Shown here: positions 9,265-17,777 of the stretch, in pieces
Layout: each line of letters opens with the position of its first letter
Position numbering within the stretch: the first letter of the stretch is position 1
Assembly: GCF_036488675.1 (NCBI RefSeq)
Contig: NZ_CP133148.1
Coordinates: 3,184,001-3,248,000 of the forward strand
Length of the DNA: 64,000 bases
From: Sinorhizobium chiapasense
GTDB taxonomy: Bacteria; Pseudomonadota; Alphaproteobacteria; Rhizobiales; Rhizobiaceae
Direction of reading: 5' to 3'
Notes under the pieces: model-generated
Seen by the model: the letters and a program-made list of their open reading frames with translations, nothing else
What the model was told of the DNA's origin: nothing
The model's database searches: none
Program-made: the position numbers and the translations under genes

Positions 9265-10136
9265 CCCCCGCGACGACTCAGCCGGGGGGGCTCCGCCCCT
9301 CCTCGCCTCCTGCCGCCCTCCACGCCTTCGTGACGCTTGTCACCAATGCCGACTATGCGCTCGGCGCACGCGCACTGTTGCGGTCGATCCGGCTGACCCG
9401 TACGCCGGCGGATATCGTCGTGCTCTACACCGGTGGAGTGGATGCCGCTGCGCTCGAAACGCTCACGGAATTCGATTGCCGCCTCGTCGAAACGGAGCTC
9501 CTGCCGCTGTCCGACGACTTCAACGCCCGCCATCAGCGCCGCAACGTCCACGAGAAGGTCCCCTTCACCAAGGGCCGCAAACCCGACTTCCACTCGCCGC
9601 TCGACAATTTCTGCAAGCTCCGGCTCTGGCAGCTCGTTGAATACGAGCGCTGTGTCTTCATCGACGCCGATGCGATCGTCCTGCGCAACATCGACAAGCT
9701 CTTCCGCTACCCGGAATTTTCCGCCGCGCCGAACGTCTATGAGAGCCTCGGCGATTTTCACCGGTTGAATTCCGGCGTCTTCGTCGCGGAACCGTCCGCC
9801 GAGACGTTCGACAGGATGCTTGCGGTGCTGGACGCGCCGGGGGCCTTTTGGCCGCGCACCGACCAGACCTTCCTGCAGAGCTTCTTTCCCGACTGGCACG
9901 GCCTGCCGGTGACGATGAACATGCTGCAATATGTCTGGTTCAATCTGCCGGCGCTCTGGGACTGGCGCTCCATCGCCGTGCTGCATTACCAGTATGAGAA
10001 ACCGTGGGAGGCTGGTCACCCGCGCACTGAGGCTCTTCGGCCGCTGATCGAGCTCTGGCATGCCTACCTGACCGGAGAGAATATTCCGGATCTCACTACG
10101 CTCGACAATCCGGCACCAGCCGGCACCGTGCCCTGA
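9261..10136 (+). CDS. sqdD: Glycogenin-like glycosyltransferase SqdD (GT8 family)
   Basis: This is the glycosyltransferase of the rhizobial sqdBDC operon, thought to move sulfoquinovose to diacylglycerol in place of SqdX/SQD2. It has 291 residues. After a short Pro-rich start comes a GT8 fold: 'VTLVTNADYALGARALLRSIRLT', then the sugar-nucleotide DxD motif at D135-A-D137 in 'CVFIDADAIVLRNID', then 'LNSGVFVAEPSAETFDRML' and 'DQTFLQSFF'. ATG overlaps the sqdB stop (ATGA) and the stop overlaps the next ATG (TGATG), so translation is tightly coupled. The membership of the family is clear; the exact acceptor is known only from genetics in related bacteria. Confidence 0.9.
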   Translation: MTPATTQPGGLRPSSPPAALHAFVTLVTNADYALGARALLRSIRLTRTPADIVVLYTGGVDAAALETLTEFDCRLVETELLPLSDDFNARHQRRNVHEKVPFTKGRKPDFHSPLDNFCKLRLWQLVEYERCVFIDADAIVLRNIDKLFRYPEFSAAPNVYESLGDFHRLNSGVFVAEPSAETFDRMLAVLDAPGAFWPRTDQTFLQSFFPDWHGLPVTMNMLQYVWFNLPALWDWRSIAVLHYQYEKPWEAGHPRTEALRPLIELWHAYLTGENIPDLTTLDNPAPAGTVP

Positions 10137-11059
10137 TGACCCGCGTTCTTGTTTCCGGCGGCACCGGCTTCGTCGGCCGCTTCATCGTCGAGCACCTCAT
10201 CGCCCACGGCTACAAGGTTGCTGTCGGCGGTCGCACTCCCCCGCCCGCGGGACTCTTCTCGCAACCGGTTCCCCATGTCGCGCTCCGCCTCGACCCGCAT
10301 GCGGACCAGCGCGCCGCTTTCGACGACATCTATTATTTCGTCCATGCCGCTTTCGAGCACGTCGAGGGCAAGTATCGTGGCGGTGAAGGCGCGGACCCGC
10401 AGGGCTTCCGCCGCGCCAACCTCGACGGCTCGGTCCGCCTCTTCGACGAGGCGCGCGCTGCCGGGGTCCGCCGCTGTGTGTTTCTGTCGAGCCGTGCCGT
10501 CTATGGCGAAACGCCGGCCCCCATTGCCGACGAGACGTCACCCGCGATGCCCGACACGCTCTACGGGACGGTGAAGCTGGCCGGCGAAGACGCCTTGAAA
10601 TCAATGACCGGCCACAGCTTCGCGACGACCAGCTTGCGCGTGACTGGCGTCTACGGGCCGGCAGGTCCCGGACGGACACACAAATGGAGCAGCCTCTTCG
10701 CCGACTATCTCGCAGGCAAGCCTGTTCCGCCACGCGCCGGCACCGAGGTCCACGGCGACGATGTGGCCCAAAGCGTGCGACTTGTGTTGGAAGCGGATAC
10801 GGCCAAGGTCTCCGGCAAAGTCTTCAACGTCTCGGACGTGCTCACCGGCAACCGTGAAATCCTCGCCATTCTCCAGAGGGCAACCGGTTGTTCCTATCCG
10901 TTGCCGCCTGCGGCGGAGACGGCGGCTTTCAAGGAAATGTCGACGGATAAGCTGCGTGCGCTCGGCTGGACGCCCGGTGGACCCGAACGGCTGGCGGCGA
11001 CGATCCGCGATTTGGCGGGATACGGGACCGCGAACGCCGGCGATTGCCCCTCACCCTAA
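10136..11059 (+). CDS. sqdC: NAD-dependent epimerase/reductase SqdC
   Basis: Third gene of the sulfolipid operon. The 307-residue short-chain dehydrogenase/epimerase has a Rossmann loop 'VSGGTGFVGRFIVEHL', 'VFLSSRAVYGETPAP' and an active-site pair Y143-G-T-V-K147. Its precise step is not defined; published work on sqdBDC treats it as a reductase-like accessory gene. It overlaps sqdD by one base. A mosaic repeat with strong hairpins starts within the last 20 bases of the gene and probably serves as the operon's 3' end. An unrelated nucleotide-sugar epimerase is the alternative reading, but the operon context argues for SqdC. Confidence 0.85.
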   Translation: MTRVLVSGGTGFVGRFIVEHLIAHGYKVAVGGRTPPPAGLFSQPVPHVALRLDPHADQRAAFDDIYYFVHAAFEHVEGKYRGGEGADPQGFRRANLDGSVRLFDEARAAGVRRCVFLSSRAVYGETPAPIADETSPAMPDTLYGTVKLAGEDALKSMTGHSFATTSLRVTGVYGPAGPGRTHKWSSLFADYLAGKPVPPRAGTEVHGDDVAQSVRLVLEADTAKVSGKVFNVSDVLTGNREILAILQRATGCSYPLPPAAETAAFKEMSTDKLRALGWTPGGPERLAATIRDLAGYGTANAGDCPSP

Positions 11060-11160
11060 CCCTCTCCCCGCACGCGGGGCGAGGGGACGAGAACGTGGGC
11101 GCGGCATATTCCCTTCTCCCCGCCTGCGGGGAGAAGGTGGCGGCAGCCGGATGAGGGGCG
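11046..11160. repeat. Rhizobial mosaic repeat (CCCTCACCC...GGATGAGGGG type)
   Basis: Begins CCCCTCACCCTAACCCTCTC and ends GCAGCCGGATGAGGGG. Two internal GC hairpins are present (CCCCGCACGCGGGG and CCCCGCCTGCGGGG). A second copy, inverted, occupies 43360-43511. It overlaps the end of sqdC by 14 nt and probably acts as a transcript 3' stabiliser or terminator. Confidence 0.75.
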
Positions 11161-11188
11161 AATCCAATCGAACGACGCCGGCCGCAAG

Positions 11189-12091
11189 CTACCCAAGATC
11201 GACGACGACGATCTCCGGCGGCACCCCAAATCGGATTGGCGCGACCGAACAGCCGAGGCCGCCGGAGACGATCAGATTGCGGTCGTCGTCGACGATATGG
11301 CCATAGGCATACCGATCGCCAAAGCGCGACGGCACGACTGGCGCGAGACCCGCGAACCGAACCTGTCCGCCGTGGGTATGGCCGGACAGCGTCAAGGCGA
11401 CCCGCGCCGGCACTTGCGGAAAGATGTCGGGCTCGTGTGCCAGAAGAATGACCGGCGCGCTGTCGTTCACCTGCGCCAGCGTGCCGTCGAGATCATCAAG
11501 ACCCGTCAGGGAGCGCCGGCCCCATTTCTTGCCGGGCAGAAGGGCAAGCTGGTCCTCGAGACCGGCAAGCCAGAACACGTATCCGTCCTTTTCCATGCGG
11601 ATCGCACGGTTGCTGTGGACCGGAATGCCGACATCCGCCAATGCCCGGTGGCCGAAGGTTTCGCCGCCGCCGTTCTTTTGCGCCGTCCTGTCCTCCCACC
11701 AATCGTGGTTGCCCATGATCGCATGAACACCGAGGGGAGCCTTGAGCGTCGCAAGCGCCTTCGACCATTCGCTGGAGTGCACATAGCGTGTCACAAGGTT
11801 CATGCCCGAGGCATAGTCTCCGAGCAGAACCGTGATGTCGCCGCCGAGATCGTTCGCCTGCGCGCAGATGGAGGCGATGCGCCTGGCGGACATCCACGGC
11901 TCGCAGGCGTGAAGATCGGCAAGCGCGACGACACGAAGCTTCAGACCTGGCGTCCAGCCGGGCGGGGTCAGGTGATAGCGGGCAATATTCAGCCGCGCGA
12001 GCGGCTCGATGGCAAAGGCATAGCTGCCGAGTGCCGCGAAACTTGCGAAGCTACCGCCGAGCGTCTGCAGGAATCCTCGGCGCGTGAACAT
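11189..12091 (-). CDS. Exported metallophosphoesterase
   Basis: A 300-residue calcineurin-like phosphoesterase. The start 'MFTRRGFLQTLGGSFASFAA' is a twin-arginine-type signal (RRGFLQ), so the folded enzyme is probably exported or membrane-anchored. Metal-ligand motifs of the family are all present: 'VALADLHACEP', 'LLGDYASGM', 'IMGNHDWWED', 'LLAHEPDIF' and 'LSGHTHGGQVR'. The last is typical of the YkuE/LpxH-like membrane-associated group. It starts one base after the ruvB stop, so it is the fourth gene of a ruvCAB transcript. The substrate is not inferable; YkuE-type enzymes act on UDP-sugars or lipid-linked substrates. Confidence 0.85.
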   Translation of the reverse strand: MFTRRGFLQTLGGSFASFAALGSYAFAIEPLARLNIARYHLTPPGWTPGLKLRVVALADLHACEPWMSARRIASICAQANDLGGDITVLLGDYASGMNLVTRYVHSSEWSKALATLKAPLGVHAIMGNHDWWEDRTAQKNGGGETFGHRALADVGIPVHSNRAIRMEKDGYVFWLAGLEDQLALLPGKKWGRRSLTGLDDLDGTLAQVNDSAPVILLAHEPDIFPQVPARVALTLSGHTHGGQVRFAGLAPVVPSRFGDRYAYGHIVDDDRNLIVSGGLGCSVAPIRFGVPPEIVVVDLG

Positions 12092-13132
12092 TCAGTCGTC
12101 CTCCAGCGTCAGGCGGAACTGGGTCGCATCGAGATCCTTCGGCGGATTGAGACCGAGATGCTTCCAGGCGTTCGCAGTGAGCACGCGACCGCGCGGCGTG
12201 CGCTGGATGAAGCCCTGCTGGATCAGATAGGGTTCGATGATGTCCTCGATCGCATCGCGCGGCTCGGAAAGCCCGGCCGCAATCGTCTCGATGCCAACCG
12301 GTCCGCCGCCGAAATTGTGGGCGATCATCGTCAGGTAGCGGCGGTCCAACTGGTCGAGCCCCATGCTGTCGACGAGCAGGCGGGTCAGCGCCTCGTCGGC
12401 GATCTCCTTCGTCACAGCCTCCGCTCGGGCAACCTCGGCGAAATCGCGCACCCGCCGCAGAAGGCGGCCGGCGATACGCGGCGTGCCGCGTGCACGGCGG
12501 GCGATTTCGCGCGCACCCTCGTCGGTCATGCCGAGGCCCATCAGCCGCGCCCCGCGGCGCACGATCAGTTCCAACTCCTCGACCGTGTAGAAATTGAGCC
12601 GCACCGGAATGCCGAAGCGGTCGCGCAGCGGCGTTGTCAGCAGGCCGAGACGCGTGGTCGCCGCCACCAGGGTGAACTTGGACAGGTCGATCTTCACCGA
12701 ACGCGCCGCCGGTCCCTCGCCGATGATGAGGTCGAGTTGGAAATCCTCCATGGCCGGATAGAGAATTTCCTCCACCGCCGGGTTCAGGCGATGGATCTCG
12801 TCGATGAACAGCACGTCGCGCTCTTCGAGATTGGTGAGCAGCGCCGCGAGATCGCCCGCCTTGGCGATGACCGGTCCGGAGGTCGAGCGGAAGTTGACGC
12901 CGAGTTCCTTGGCCATGATCTGCGCGAGCGTTGTTTTGCCGAGACCGGGCGGACCGACAAAGAGCACGTGGTCGAGCGCCTCGCCGCGATTGCGCGCCGC
13001 CTCGATGAAGATCTTGAGGTTCGCGCGCGCCTCCGCCTGGCCGGTGAACTCGTCCAGAGACTGCGGACGCAGCGTCGCATCGAGGTCCTCGCCTCGCTTT
13101 TCCGGCGCAATCAGGCGTGCGGCTTCACTCAT
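12092..13132 (-). CDS. ruvB: Holliday junction branch migration ATPase RuvB
   Basis: RuvB is the hexameric AAA+ motor that drives branch migration with RuvA. The protein has 346 residues, the normal length. The Walker A motif is 'GPPGLGKTT' at residues 60-68, Walker B is '[13 protein letters not shown]', the sensor region is '[21 protein letters not shown]', and the C-terminal winged helix contains '[16 protein letters not shown]'. It follows ruvA on the minus strand with about 160 bp between, and is followed immediately by the exported metallophosphoesterase. Confidence 0.98.
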   Translation of the reverse strand: MSEAARLIAPEKRGEDLDATLRPQSLDEFTGQAEARANLKIFIEAARNRGEALDHVLFVGPPGLGKTTLAQIMAKELGVNFRSTSGPVIAKAGDLAALLTNLEERDVLFIDEIHRLNPAVEEILYPAMEDFQLDLIIGEGPAARSVKIDLSKFTLVAATTRLGLLTTPLRDRFGIPVRLNFYTVEELELIVRRGARLMGLGMTDEGAREIARRARGTPRIAGRLLRRVRDFAEVARAEAVTKEIADEALTRLLVDSMGLDQLDRRYLTMIAHNFGGGPVGIETIAAGLSEPRDAIEDIIEPYLIQQGFIQRTPRGRVLTANAWKHLGLNPPKDLDATQFRLTLEDD

Positions 13133-13295
13133 CTCAAACTTCCATTTCGGGCTGGACCGTGACCCTGCGCGGCGCGCCGACCAATGCCGATCACCGCCAT
13201 CGTTTCCACGCGCTCAACCTATTGTCATCGCATTGCCCGATCCAGCGCGGATCGCGTCTTTCCATTGCTTTGTGACCGCAGGAGGGCCTGCGCCC

Positions 13296-13913
13296 TCACC
13301 GCGCCAATTCTTTCAGCCCGAGACGAATGAGCTTGGCGCTGTCGCCGCCTTCACCGCCGTTTTTCAAGGCCGCCGCAACGGCGTTTGCCGCCTGATCGCG
13401 CGAATAGCCGAGATTGGTCAAGGCCGAGACGGCGTCCGCGACCGGAGCCGAGGCAACCCCTTCGCCCAGTTCCTGCTTGAGGCTGATCGCGGCCGATGGC
13501 TCGCCGGCGAAGGCAGGCGCCCTGTTCTTGAGTTCGGTGACGATGCGTACGGCGACCTTGGGGCCGACGCCCGGGGCGCGCGAGACCGATGTCTTGTCCT
13601 GCAGCGCGATCGCGCTCGCAAGCTCGCTGGGCGTCAGCGTCGAAAGTACCGCGAGCGCAACTTTGGACCCCACGCCCTGGACGCTCTGGAGCAGGCGGAA
13701 CCACTCGCGCTCGAGTGCAGTCAGAAAGCCAAAAAGCTTGAGCTGGTCCTCGCGCACATAGGTCTCGATGAAGAGCACCGCCGCCTCGCCCGCCGATCCG
13801 AGCTTGCCGAGGGTGCGCGCCGAACAATGGGCGACATATCCGACGCCGTGCACGTCGAGAACGACGTGATCCTCGCCGATCTCGTCAATGGTGCCCTTGA
13901 GCTTGCCGATCAT
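13296..13913 (-). CDS. ruvA: Holliday junction DNA helicase subunit RuvA
   Basis: RuvA binds Holliday junctions and loads RuvB. The open frame is longer, but the ATG at 13913 gives '[29 protein letters not shown]', the conserved N-terminus, and a 205-residue protein of normal size. Helix-hairpin-helix segments are visible in '[19 protein letters not shown]' and '[17 protein letters not shown]', and the C-terminal RuvB-binding domain ends '[15 protein letters not shown]'. It lies 61 nt after ruvC and 163 nt before ruvB. Confidence 0.97.
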   Translation of the reverse strand: MIGKLKGTIDEIGEDHVVLDVHGVGYVAHCSARTLGKLGSAGEAAVLFIETYVREDQLKLFGFLTALEREWFRLLQSVQGVGSKVALAVLSTLTPSELASAIALQDKTSVSRAPGVGPKVAVRIVTELKNRAPAFAGEPSAAISLKQELGEGVASAPVADAVSALTNLGYSRDQAANAVAAALKNGGEGGDSAKLIRLGLKELAR

Positions 13914-13974
13914 CTGACCTTGTCTTTCTGGATAGGTTGGAGCGTAGCCGTTTAAACAGATTCCGGTAGGTGGC

Positions 13975-14487
13975 CTAGCCAGCAAGAGCCGCAAGCCGGC
14001 TGGTAATCGCCTGCCGGTTGTGCGCGTGGCAAATGGCGATGGCGAGCGCGTCGGCGGCATCGTTGCCCTTGAACTCAACTTTAGGCATCAGCACCTTCAG
14101 CATCATGTGGATCTGCTGCTTCTCGCCATGGCCGACTCCGATCACCGCCTTCTTCACGGCATTCGGCGCATATTCCGCCACTCTGAGACCGGCACGAGCC
14201 GGGACGAGCATGGCAATGCCGCGAGCCTGGCCGAGCTTCAGTGTCGCTGTCGCGTCCTTGTTGACGAAGGTCTGTTCGACGGCGGCCTCGTGGGGCTGGT
14301 AGCTGTGCACGACGTCGGCAAGTCCGTCATGCAATTGGCACAGGCGTGACGCAAGGTCCATCTCGCCGTCGGATGTCACCGTACCCGAGGCTACGAAACG
14401 CAGCGAATTGCCCAAGGTTTCGATGATGCCCCAACCGGTGCGTCGAAGGCCCGGATCGATGCCGATGATGCGAATCGTCTTCTGCAT
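13975..14487 (-). CDS. ruvC: Crossover junction endodeoxyribonuclease RuvC
   Basis: RuvC resolves Holliday junctions. The 170-residue product starts '[21 protein letters not shown]' with the first catalytic acid at D11. It continues with '[23 protein letters not shown]' and ends with '[17 protein letters not shown]', which carries the C-terminal Asp residues of the active site. First gene of the ruvC-ruvA-ruvB-phosphoesterase run; its promoter must lie in 14488-14600, next to a repeat remnant. Confidence 0.97.
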   Translation of the reverse strand: MQKTIRIIGIDPGLRRTGWGIIETLGNSLRFVASGTVTSDGEMDLASRLCQLHDGLADVVHSYQPHEAAVEQTFVNKDATATLKLGQARGIAMLVPARAGLRVAEYAPNAVKKAVIGVGHGEKQQIHMMLKVLMPKVEFKGNDAADALAIAICHAHNRQAITSRLAALAG

Positions 14488-14582
14488 GTCTCACCCTATG
14501 TCGGTCAGTCGGACGCTGCCAGCAAAAAGTGAACAAAACAAAAACACTACACAGGAATGGCCGGCGCAGTGGAGAAAACGGC

Positions 14583-14643
14583 CTGTGGCGCCGTGCGTCC
14601 TTTTAGCCGCACAGAGGCCTATGATTTGAGGAAACATGCAGTA
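14583..14643. repeat. RIME1 remnant with internal deletion
   Basis: GGCGCCGTGCGTCCTTTTAG and the closing GATTTGAGGAAACATGCAGTA match the two ends of the RIME1 element seen elsewhere here. The central CTGTAGCACTTTGAA part is missing. Confidence 0.5.
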
Positions 14644-14713
14644 CCGCCCTTGGCTTTAACAAACTTGAACCTACATTGCGATGGATCAATTTCTCTTAAT
14701 TGAAGGTCTTGCC

Positions 14714-15715
14714 ATGATCCCTTTCTCCGTTCTCGACCTGTCGCCAATTACCGAGGGCGGCAGCGTCGCCCAGTCGCTTGAAAACTCGCGCCGGCTGGCG
14801 ATCGCCGCCGAGGAGAACGGCTACAGGCGCTTCTGGTTGGCCGAACATCACGGAATGAAGGGAATCGCCAGCGCAGCGACGTCGCTGGTCATTTCCCATG
14901 TAGCGTCAGCGACACGATCGATCCGCGTCGGCTCGGGTGGTGTCATGTTGCCCAATCATTCGCCCCTGGTCATCGCCGAGCAATTCGGCACGCTCGCCGC
15001 GCTCTATCCGGGCCGCATCGACCTTGGCCTCGGGCGCGCACCGGGTACCGACATGCGGACGGCCCAGGCGCTCCGGCGCAACATGGAGACGAGCGCCAAC
15101 AACTTTCCGAACGATGTCGTGGAACTCCAGGCGCTGCTTGGCCCCATCACCGAAGACCAGAAGATCATCGCCGTGCCCGGCGCCGATACCAATGTGCCGA
15201 TCTGGCTGCTCGGCTCCAGCCACTTCAGCGCTCACCTCGCCGGCATGCTTGGCCTGCCCTTCGCATTCGCGTCGCATTTCGCACCCGACATGCTGCTCAC
15301 CGCCCTCGAAATCTACCGGGAGCGCTTCACGCCGTCGCCGCAGCTCGACAAGCCGCATGTAATGGTCGGCGTCATGGGCGTCGCCGCCGATACGGATGAG
15401 GAGGCGAATTACCTCTTCACCTCCATGCAGCAATCCTTCGTCGCGCTCCGCCGCAACGCCCGTGGCCGCTTCCCGCCGCCGGTCAGATCCATGGATGGCC
15501 TCTGGAGTGGTGACGAGAAGATCTTCGTCGACCACGCCATGACCTACGCGGTGGTCGGCGGTCCTGAAACGACCCGCAGCAAGATCCGGACCTTCATCGA
15601 GCAGACCAAGGCCGACGAACTGATCATATCCATGCCGATCTTCGACATGGATGCGCGGCTGCATTCCTTGGAGCTGTTTGGCGAAGCGCAGCGTCAACTC
15701 GCTGCGGCCGCTTAA
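14714..15715 (+). CDS. Luciferase-like monooxygenase family protein (LLM class oxidoreductase)
   Basis: A 333-residue TIM-barrel flavin oxidoreductase of the bacterial luciferase superfamily, MsnO8/YhbW-like group. Typical segments are '[14 protein letters not shown]', '[17 protein letters not shown]', '[21 protein letters not shown]', '[12 protein letters not shown]' and '[16 protein letters not shown]'. The frame opens 33 nt earlier, but the ATG at 14714 gives the family N-terminus. Flavin and an organic substrate are expected; the substrate is unknown. It stands alone, divergent from ruvC and convergent with yebC, sharing a bidirectional terminator with it. Confidence 0.88.
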   Translation: MIPFSVLDLSPITEGGSVAQSLENSRRLAIAAEENGYRRFWLAEHHGMKGIASAATSLVISHVASATRSIRVGSGGVMLPNHSPLVIAEQFGTLAALYPGRIDLGLGRAPGTDMRTAQALRRNMETSANNFPNDVVELQALLGPITEDQKIIAVPGADTNVPIWLLGSSHFSAHLAGMLGLPFAFASHFAPDMLLTALEIYRERFTPSPQLDKPHVMVGVMGVAADTDEEANYLFTSMQQSFVALRRNARGRFPPPVRSMDGLWSGDEKIFVDHAMTYAVVGGPETTRSKIRTFIEQTKADELIISMPIFDMDARLHSLELFGEAQRQLAAAA

Positions 15716-15732
15716 AAGGCTGCGGCTGAAAC

Positions 15733-15772
15733 AAAAAAGACCCGCGCTCCACTTCGGAACACGGGTCTTTTC
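15733..15772. terminator. Bidirectional intrinsic terminator
   Basis: AAAAGACCCG and CGGGTCTTTT form a stem flanked by A- and T-runs, so it works on both strands, between the convergent luciferase-like gene and yebC. Confidence 0.85.
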
Positions 15773-15785
15773 ATCGATCAAAACG

Positions 15786-16532
15786 TCAGGCCGACAGCTT
15801 GGCGAGAATCTCGTCGGAAACCTCGAAGTTCGAATAGACGTTCTGGACGTCATCGTCGTCTTCGAGGTTGTCGATCAGCCTCATCAGCGACTGTGCCTTT
15901 TCCTCGTCCACCGGCACGGTGTTCTGTGCCTTCCAGATCGCCTTCACGGTTTCCGCTTCGCCAAGAACCTCTTCGAGAGCCTTGGAGACTTCGCCGATGT
16001 CCTCAAAACCGCAGATGATCGTGTGGCCGTCCTCGTCCGTCGTCACATCATCGGCACCGGCCTCGATCGCCGCCTCCATGACCTTGTCGGCATCGCCGGC
16101 GGAAAGCTTGTAGGTGATTTCGCCAACGCGATCGAAGGAGAAGGAAACCGAGCCGGTTTCGCCAAGTGCGCCGCCAGCCTTGGTGAAGGTCGAGCGGACA
16201 TTGGAGGCGGTGCGGTTGCGGTTGTCGGTCAGCGCCTCGACGATAACGGCGACGCCACCCGGGCCGTAGCCTTCGTACCGGACTTCCTCGTAGTTCTCTG
16301 CATCGCCACCCGATGCCTTCTTGATCGCCCGCTCGATGTTGTCCTTCGGCATCGACTGCGCCTTGGCGTTCTGGATCGCCAGCCTGAGGCGCGGGTTCAT
16401 CGCCGGGTCAGGCATGCCCGACTTTGCGGCGACGGTGATCTCGCGCGCGAGCTTGGAAAACATTTTCGAGCGCACCGCATCCTGACGGCCCTTGCGGTGC
16501 ATGATGTTCTTGAACTGTGAATGGCCAGCCAT
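15786..16532 (-). CDS. YebC/PmpR family DNA-binding/translation factor
   Basis: A 248-residue member of the universal YebC/PmpR family. It starts '[19 protein letters not shown]' and includes '[17 protein letters not shown]', '[25 protein letters not shown]' and '[28 protein letters not shown]', all family hallmarks. I use the ATG at 16532 rather than the in-frame one at 16550 because it gives the conserved MAGHS start. Family members have been described both as transcription regulators and as ribosome-associated factors aiding difficult sequences. In many bacteria yebC precedes ruvC; here it is close to ruv but convergent with the gene in between. Confidence 0.95.
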   Translation of the reverse strand: MAGHSQFKNIMHRKGRQDAVRSKMFSKLAREITVAAKSGMPDPAMNPRLRLAIQNAKAQSMPKDNIERAIKKASGGDAENYEEVRYEGYGPGGVAVIVEALTDNRNRTASNVRSTFTKAGGALGETGSVSFSFDRVGEITYKLSAGDADKVMEAAIEAGADDVTTDEDGHTIICGFEDIGEVSKALEEVLGEAETVKAIWKAQNTVPVDEEKAQSLMRLIDNLEDDDDVQNVYSNFEVSDEILAKLSA

Positions 16533-16670
16533 GGCGCCCTCTGCATGCATGAATTTATTGGGATGGGGCGCCTTATAGTTTTATTGCCGCGCCCCGTCCA
16601 GCAGGGGCGCCGTCTTTTCAATGCGCGGAAATCCGACGTCGTCAAAGCGCGGAACGCCGCCGTGGACGGC

Positions 16671-17504
16671 TCAGGCGCCCCGGAGAACGTAGATCAGTGG
16701 CTTGCTCGGCAGGGAGCGCAGCGAGACCTTCACGCTTGGCCCCGTGGCAAAGCTCTTGTCGTAGTCGTCGCCGAACATCGCCAGAAAGTCGTTGATCAAC
16801 GGCGGCCGGTGCATCGGCAGGATCAGCGCCGCACGCAGGCGGGATACGACGCGGCTCATGCTTTCGGCGCCCATGGTCAGGCCGCCATCGACCGGCACCA
16901 TCAGCACGTCGAGCCGACCGATCTGGCGGTAATGGCTGTCGTCGAGTTCGTAATGCAGGTGGCCGAGATGGCCGATGCAGAGGCCGGCGACCTCGAAGAT
17001 GAAGATCGAATTGCCGTCGGCTTCCATGCCGCCGTAACCGGAGCGAATGTCCGTCGAGACATTGCGGATATAGGCGTCGCCGACGACGAGATCGTGGTCG
17101 GCCGGCTCGCCATCGTCGCCCCAGCCATGCAGGACGTGCCGGATGGCGGGATCCGGCGTCAGCGTGTAATGGCTGGAATGGGCCCTGTTCATCGTCACCA
17201 CGGTGGGCGGCGCGGGGGTCCGGAACCAGCCGTTGTAGTCGGTCGCGATCGAAATTCCGCCCGGCGTTTCGATCAGGAACGTCGAATGGCCGAGATAGGT
17301 GATGTTGACCTCGCTGTCGGTCGCGGTCGCCGGCATTGCCGCCGGAACCGTGAAACTGGCGAATGTCGCTTTCGGCGTGGTTTGCGCGATCGCCTGGCAC
17401 TGGCTCACCGGCGGCCGAGGCTGTTGCGCATGCGCATGTTCGGGCCAGAACGTATGGATCAGCCAGATGGCGGCCATGGTGTAGGCAAGGTATCGGAGCA
17501 GCAT
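16671..17504 (-). CDS. Exported MBL-fold metallohydrolase (UPF0173/UlaG-like)
   Basis: A 277-residue protein with a signal peptide (hydrophobic residues 5-18, 'AHAQ' cleavage near 27). A metallo-beta-lactamase-fold domain follows from about residue 65: 'NITYLGHSTFLIETPGGISIATDYNG', 'SSHYTLTPD', 'HLGHLHYELDD' and 'DVLMVPVDGG'. The classical HxHxDH motif is reduced to 'NRAHSSHYT', as in the UlaG/UPF0173 subgroup, so metal use may be atypical. Export of this fold suggests a periplasmic hydrolase. It stands alone between yebC and a repeat cluster. Substrate unknown. Confidence 0.75.
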   Translation of the reverse strand: MLLRYLAYTMAAIWLIHTFWPEHAHAQQPRPPVSQCQAIAQTTPKATFASFTVPAAMPATATDSEVNITYLGHSTFLIETPGGISIATDYNGWFRTPAPPTVVTMNRAHSSHYTLTPDPAIRHVLHGWGDDGEPADHDLVVGDAYIRNVSTDIRSGYGGMEADGNSIFIFEVAGLCIGHLGHLHYELDDSHYRQIGRLDVLMVPVDGGLTMGAESMSRVVSRLRAALILPMHRPPLINDFLAMFGDDYDKSFATGPSVKVSLRSLPSKPLIYVLRGA

Positions 17505-17528
17505 CCTTCACCTCTCACACGCGTTTTC

Positions 17529-17579
17529 AGAGCGGGATGAGGAAAAGTGTGCGCGGTTTTCCGCCCGCATCCCGCTCTA
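17529..17579. repeat. Palindromic intergenic repeat (AGAGCGGGATG module)
   Basis: AGAGCGGGATG...CATCCCGCTCT is a near-perfect inverted repeat with GGAAAA/TTTTCC inside. The same module occurs at 26583-26630, 43283-43335 and, degenerate, at 1022-1069. Confidence 0.8.
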
Positions 17580-17590
17580 ACTCATTAGAA

Positions 17591-17639
17591 TAGATCAAGA
17601 TGACTTTAGGTCGATAAGACCTAAAGTCACCGTGATCTA
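17591..17639. repeat. Long perfect inverted repeat (TGACTTTAGGTC module)
   Basis: TAGATCA-aga-TGACTTTAGGTC and its reverse complement flank a 5-nt loop. A sister module with TGATTTTGGGTC arms lies at 43220-43268 in the same company. Confidence 0.8.
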
Positions 17640-17738
17640 GCGGGTGGCAGGATCATTCAAGGTCGAAGCTCCGTCCAGCGCCAAACGACCGCGCCCGCTC
17701 ACAATCGCGTCATTGTCCGGATTGTCGGGCGGAGCGTC

Positions 17739-17774
17739 TCCTTCCGGGAGCCCTTCGGCCGGCTCCCGAAAGGA
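17739..17774 (-). terminator. Strong hairpin at the 3' end of the RND operon
   Basis: TCCTTTCGGGAGCC pairs with GGCTCCCGGAAGGA (one mismatch) directly after the RND pump stop. No T-run follows, so it may protect the 3' end rather than terminate alone. Confidence 0.5.
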
Positions 17775-17777
17775 TCG

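Noticed and set aside
11297..13162. Long plus-strand frame opposite ruvB and the phosphoesterase
   Set aside because: No domain, Arg-rich shadow of GC-rich genes.
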